Source: Caloramator proteoclasticus DSM 10124 (GTDB lineage: Bacteria; Bacillota; Clostridia; Clostridiales; Caloramatoraceae). From it: 64,000 bases of DNA. A model generated the notes under the pieces. It was given only the letters and a program-made list of their open reading frames with translations, did no database searches and was not told where the DNA came from. Each line of letters starts with the position of its first letter. Within the stretch, counting starts at the first letter, position 1. The stretch covers positions 16,633-80,632 of the forward strand of contig NZ_FQVG01000006.1 of assembly GCF_900129265.1 (NCBI RefSeq), given 5' to 3'. A program made the translations under genes and the position numbers. Shown piece after piece: positions 62,808 to 64,000 of this stretch.

Positions 62808-63668
62808 CTACTTGTACAATATTATCTTTTTGCGTTCACAGGAGGGGCTATGCCCCTTATATTTTTTGTATACTCTATTAAAGTATGCTGTACTTGAAAA
62901 ACCTACCATTAACGCGATTTCTGTAATGGGTTTATTGGTGGTATTTATTAAAATTTCAGCCTTAGAGCATCTATAAAAATTAAGATATTCAAGGAAGGTT
63001 TTACCCATCGTATTTTTGAAAAATCTACAAAAATAATTAGGAGCAAAGTTAAGCATTGATGCAGCTTCGTTTATAGTAATATTTTCGTTGTAGTGTTCAT
63101 CTATATATCTTAAAAGTTTTTCTAATCTTTGAAGGTTTTCTTTATGCTTTTTATATGAGATTTCATTTTTAGATGTTGTTTGGGAGTAGGCAATAATTGA
63201 GGCTAAAATTTTATAGATACTTCCTCTAATATCAATTTCATAACCAAGGGGTTTTTTATTATATTTATTTATTATATCCTCCATATAATGTCGTATTGTT
63301 TCTATATAATCTATGTAGTTTTTATCCTGTTTTATTATTTTATCATCATCGTTAAAGGGAAATAGTTTATTAAATTCAATAGGAAGGTCTGTTGCTATGT
63401 TTGTATCAAATTGAAGTACAAGGTACTTAGAGAAACCATATATGGCGTGGACATCTAAGCTGTTTAGAAGTACTATTTCACCACCTTTTATATCGTAATA
63501 GGAATTATTTATTTGTATTTTTGCCTCTCCTTCTAAAAGATATAGTATTTCTATAAAATCGTGCCAGTGGGGTGGAACATATGTACACGTTTGATTAAGT
63601 TCTGTTATAAATATCTTTATAGGCAGAATTTTATTTCCAAGCTGTGCTATTTCTTTAAATGGTTCCAT
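62808..63668 (-). CDS. AraC-family transcriptional regulator
   Basis: About 286 residues: an N-terminal cupin sensor domain (PPHWHDFIEILYLLEGEAKIQINNS...; His-rich sugar-binding pattern) and a C-terminal double helix-turn-helix (ITINEAASMLNFAPNYFCRFFKNTMGKTF and ITEIALMVGFSSTAYFNRVYKKYKG). This arrangement is common in regulators of carbohydrate uptake. The ATG at 63668 has GGAG upstream. The downstream MFS gene is the likely target. The ligand is unknown. Confidence 0.9.
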   Translation of the reverse strand: MEPFKEIAQLGNKILPIKIFITELNQTCTYVPPHWHDFIEILYLLEGEAKIQINNSYYDIKGGEIVLLNSLDVHAIYGFSKYLVLQFDTNIATDLPIEFNKLFPFNDDDKIIKQDKNYIDYIETIRHYMEDIINKYNKKPLGYEIDIRGSIYKILASIIAYSQTTSKNEISYKKHKENLQRLEKLLRYIDEHYNENITINEAASMLNFAPNYFCRFFKNTMGKTFLEYLNFYRCSKAEILINTTNKPITEIALMVGFSSTAYFNRVYKKYKGHSPSCERKKIILYK

Positions 63669-63840
63669 ATTAATCATCTCCATAAATAGTGTTATAATAA
63701 TCATATGAAAAAATTCCAGAAGTTTCGCAGATTAAAAAATAAATAGGGCGTAGCCCCTTGATATGTAATGGTTTAGATGAATAATAATTGAAATATGTAA
63801 ATTCCGATTTTTACTGGAAAAAATTTAGGGTTTAAAAATG

Positions 63841-63894
63841 AAAACATCCTTTCTATAATGAATTTTGCTACAAACCCAATAGAAAGGATGTTTT
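63841..63894 (+). promoter_or_regulatory. Hairpin sequestering the ribosome site of the transposase-like gene
   Basis: AAAACATCCTTTCTAT (63841-63856) pairs perfectly with ATAGAAAGGATGTTTT (63879-63894). The 3' arm contains AAAGGATG, the only ribosome site for the ATG at 63898. Read-through RNA would fold and block translation. Confidence 0.7.
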
Positions 63895-63897
63895 GAG

Positions 63898-64000
63898 ATG
63901 AACAAGCGTTATTTAAAACAAATGCTCACCTACTTCTCTAAGGTATACCATCTTGGAGAAAAAATCAAGGGGTTAAAAGATGGAAGAATAAATCCTCAAA
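63898..64000 (+). CDS. Start of a probable transposase (3' end outside window)
   Basis: The window ends after 34 codons. The product begins MNKRYLKQMLTYFSKVYHL and continues GEKIKGLKDGRINPQ, basic and amphipathic, in a style I associate with DDE transposases of clostridial insertion sequences, but too short to prove a family. The ribosome site sits within a 16-bp hairpin, a known device of insertion elements against read-through from outside. Upstream AT-rich DNA (63705-63840) may contain the element's left end, but I could not fix its boundary. Confidence 0.5.
   Translation, partial: MNKRYLKQMLTYFSKVYHLGEKIKGLKDGRINPQ

Noticed and set aside
62842..62872. AGGGGC/GCCCCTT hairpin with T-run as a terminator near the 3' end of the AraC gene, similar to a hairpin at 63750-63762
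   Set aside because: The first lies inside the coding region of the AraC-type regulator (KGHSPS segment) and points against it; the likeness is short and could be chance.

Overview
The window is AT-rich DNA from a low-GC Gram-positive bacterium of the class Clostridia. Evidence for this: three T-box leaders, a fluoride riboswitch, AGGAGG-type ribosome sites, a Spo0E-type sporulation phosphatase, a DnaI/DnaD-type primosome pair, ECF-transporter and NuoE/NuoF-type soluble flavoprotein genes, and anaerobic fermentation genes. A Caloramator/Thermobrachium-like relative is my guess from protein flavour only; I could not test it. The dnaB-purA-tRNA and walJ-htrA-rlmH groupings are common near the origin in Clostridia.

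Layout. 1-7 kb: the 3' end of dnaB, glutamine-dependent nadE, an orphan membrane protein, an FAD dehydrogenase coupled to purA, and four tRNA genes (Glu, Val, Asp, Thr). 7-21 kb: dnaI-like and dnaD-like genes, an M23 peptidase, an unsecreted subtilase, a zinc-ribbon protein, a spo0E-like small gene, a LysR regulator, murA, malic enzyme, walJ-htrA, rlmH, an NhaC-type antiporter and an L,D-transpeptidase lipoprotein. 21-32 kb: a three-gene NuoE/NuoF/NuoG-like flavoprotein complex that resembles electron-bifurcating transhydrogenases, then an iron alcohol dehydrogenase with a clear sigma-54 promoter next to its probable sigma-54 activator, then a fluoride riboswitch with a CLC-type fluoride exporter. 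32-49 kb: a second L,D-transpeptidase, ilvE, a His T-box with an amino-acid ABC transporter, speD, a GlcT-type antiterminator target with ptsG, an alanine symporter, a beta-CASP nuclease, Asn T-box-asnS, an ECF S component behind an unassigned leader RNA, a DUF3842 protein, Pro T-box-proS, and asparaginase. 49-64 kb: a 2,412-residue DUF11-repeat protein divergent from a clostripain-like protease, a csoR-copA-copZ copper operon, an MFS/AraC pair, and the start of a probable transposase whose ribosome site lies in a hairpin.

The most unusual signals are: (1) a family of three ~210-bp structured repeats (568-776, 40146-40356, 48112-48320), each lying exactly between convergent genes, with compensatory base changes in at least four stems; (2) the leader at 45064-45146 ahead of the ECF gene, with two hairpins carrying identical ACGAA loops, the second of which excludes a terminator, so it looks like an unassigned riboswitch; (3) the DUF11 giant protein and C11 protease, both without export signals; (4) the bifurcating-type complex without a hydrogenase subunit.

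Regulatory logic is unusually readable: amino-acid supply is sensed by tRNA (His uptake, Asn and Pro charging), glucose uptake by a GlcT target, fluoride and copper by dedicated sensors, and alcohol formation by sigma-54. All family assignments rest on motifs read by eye; no database search was run.
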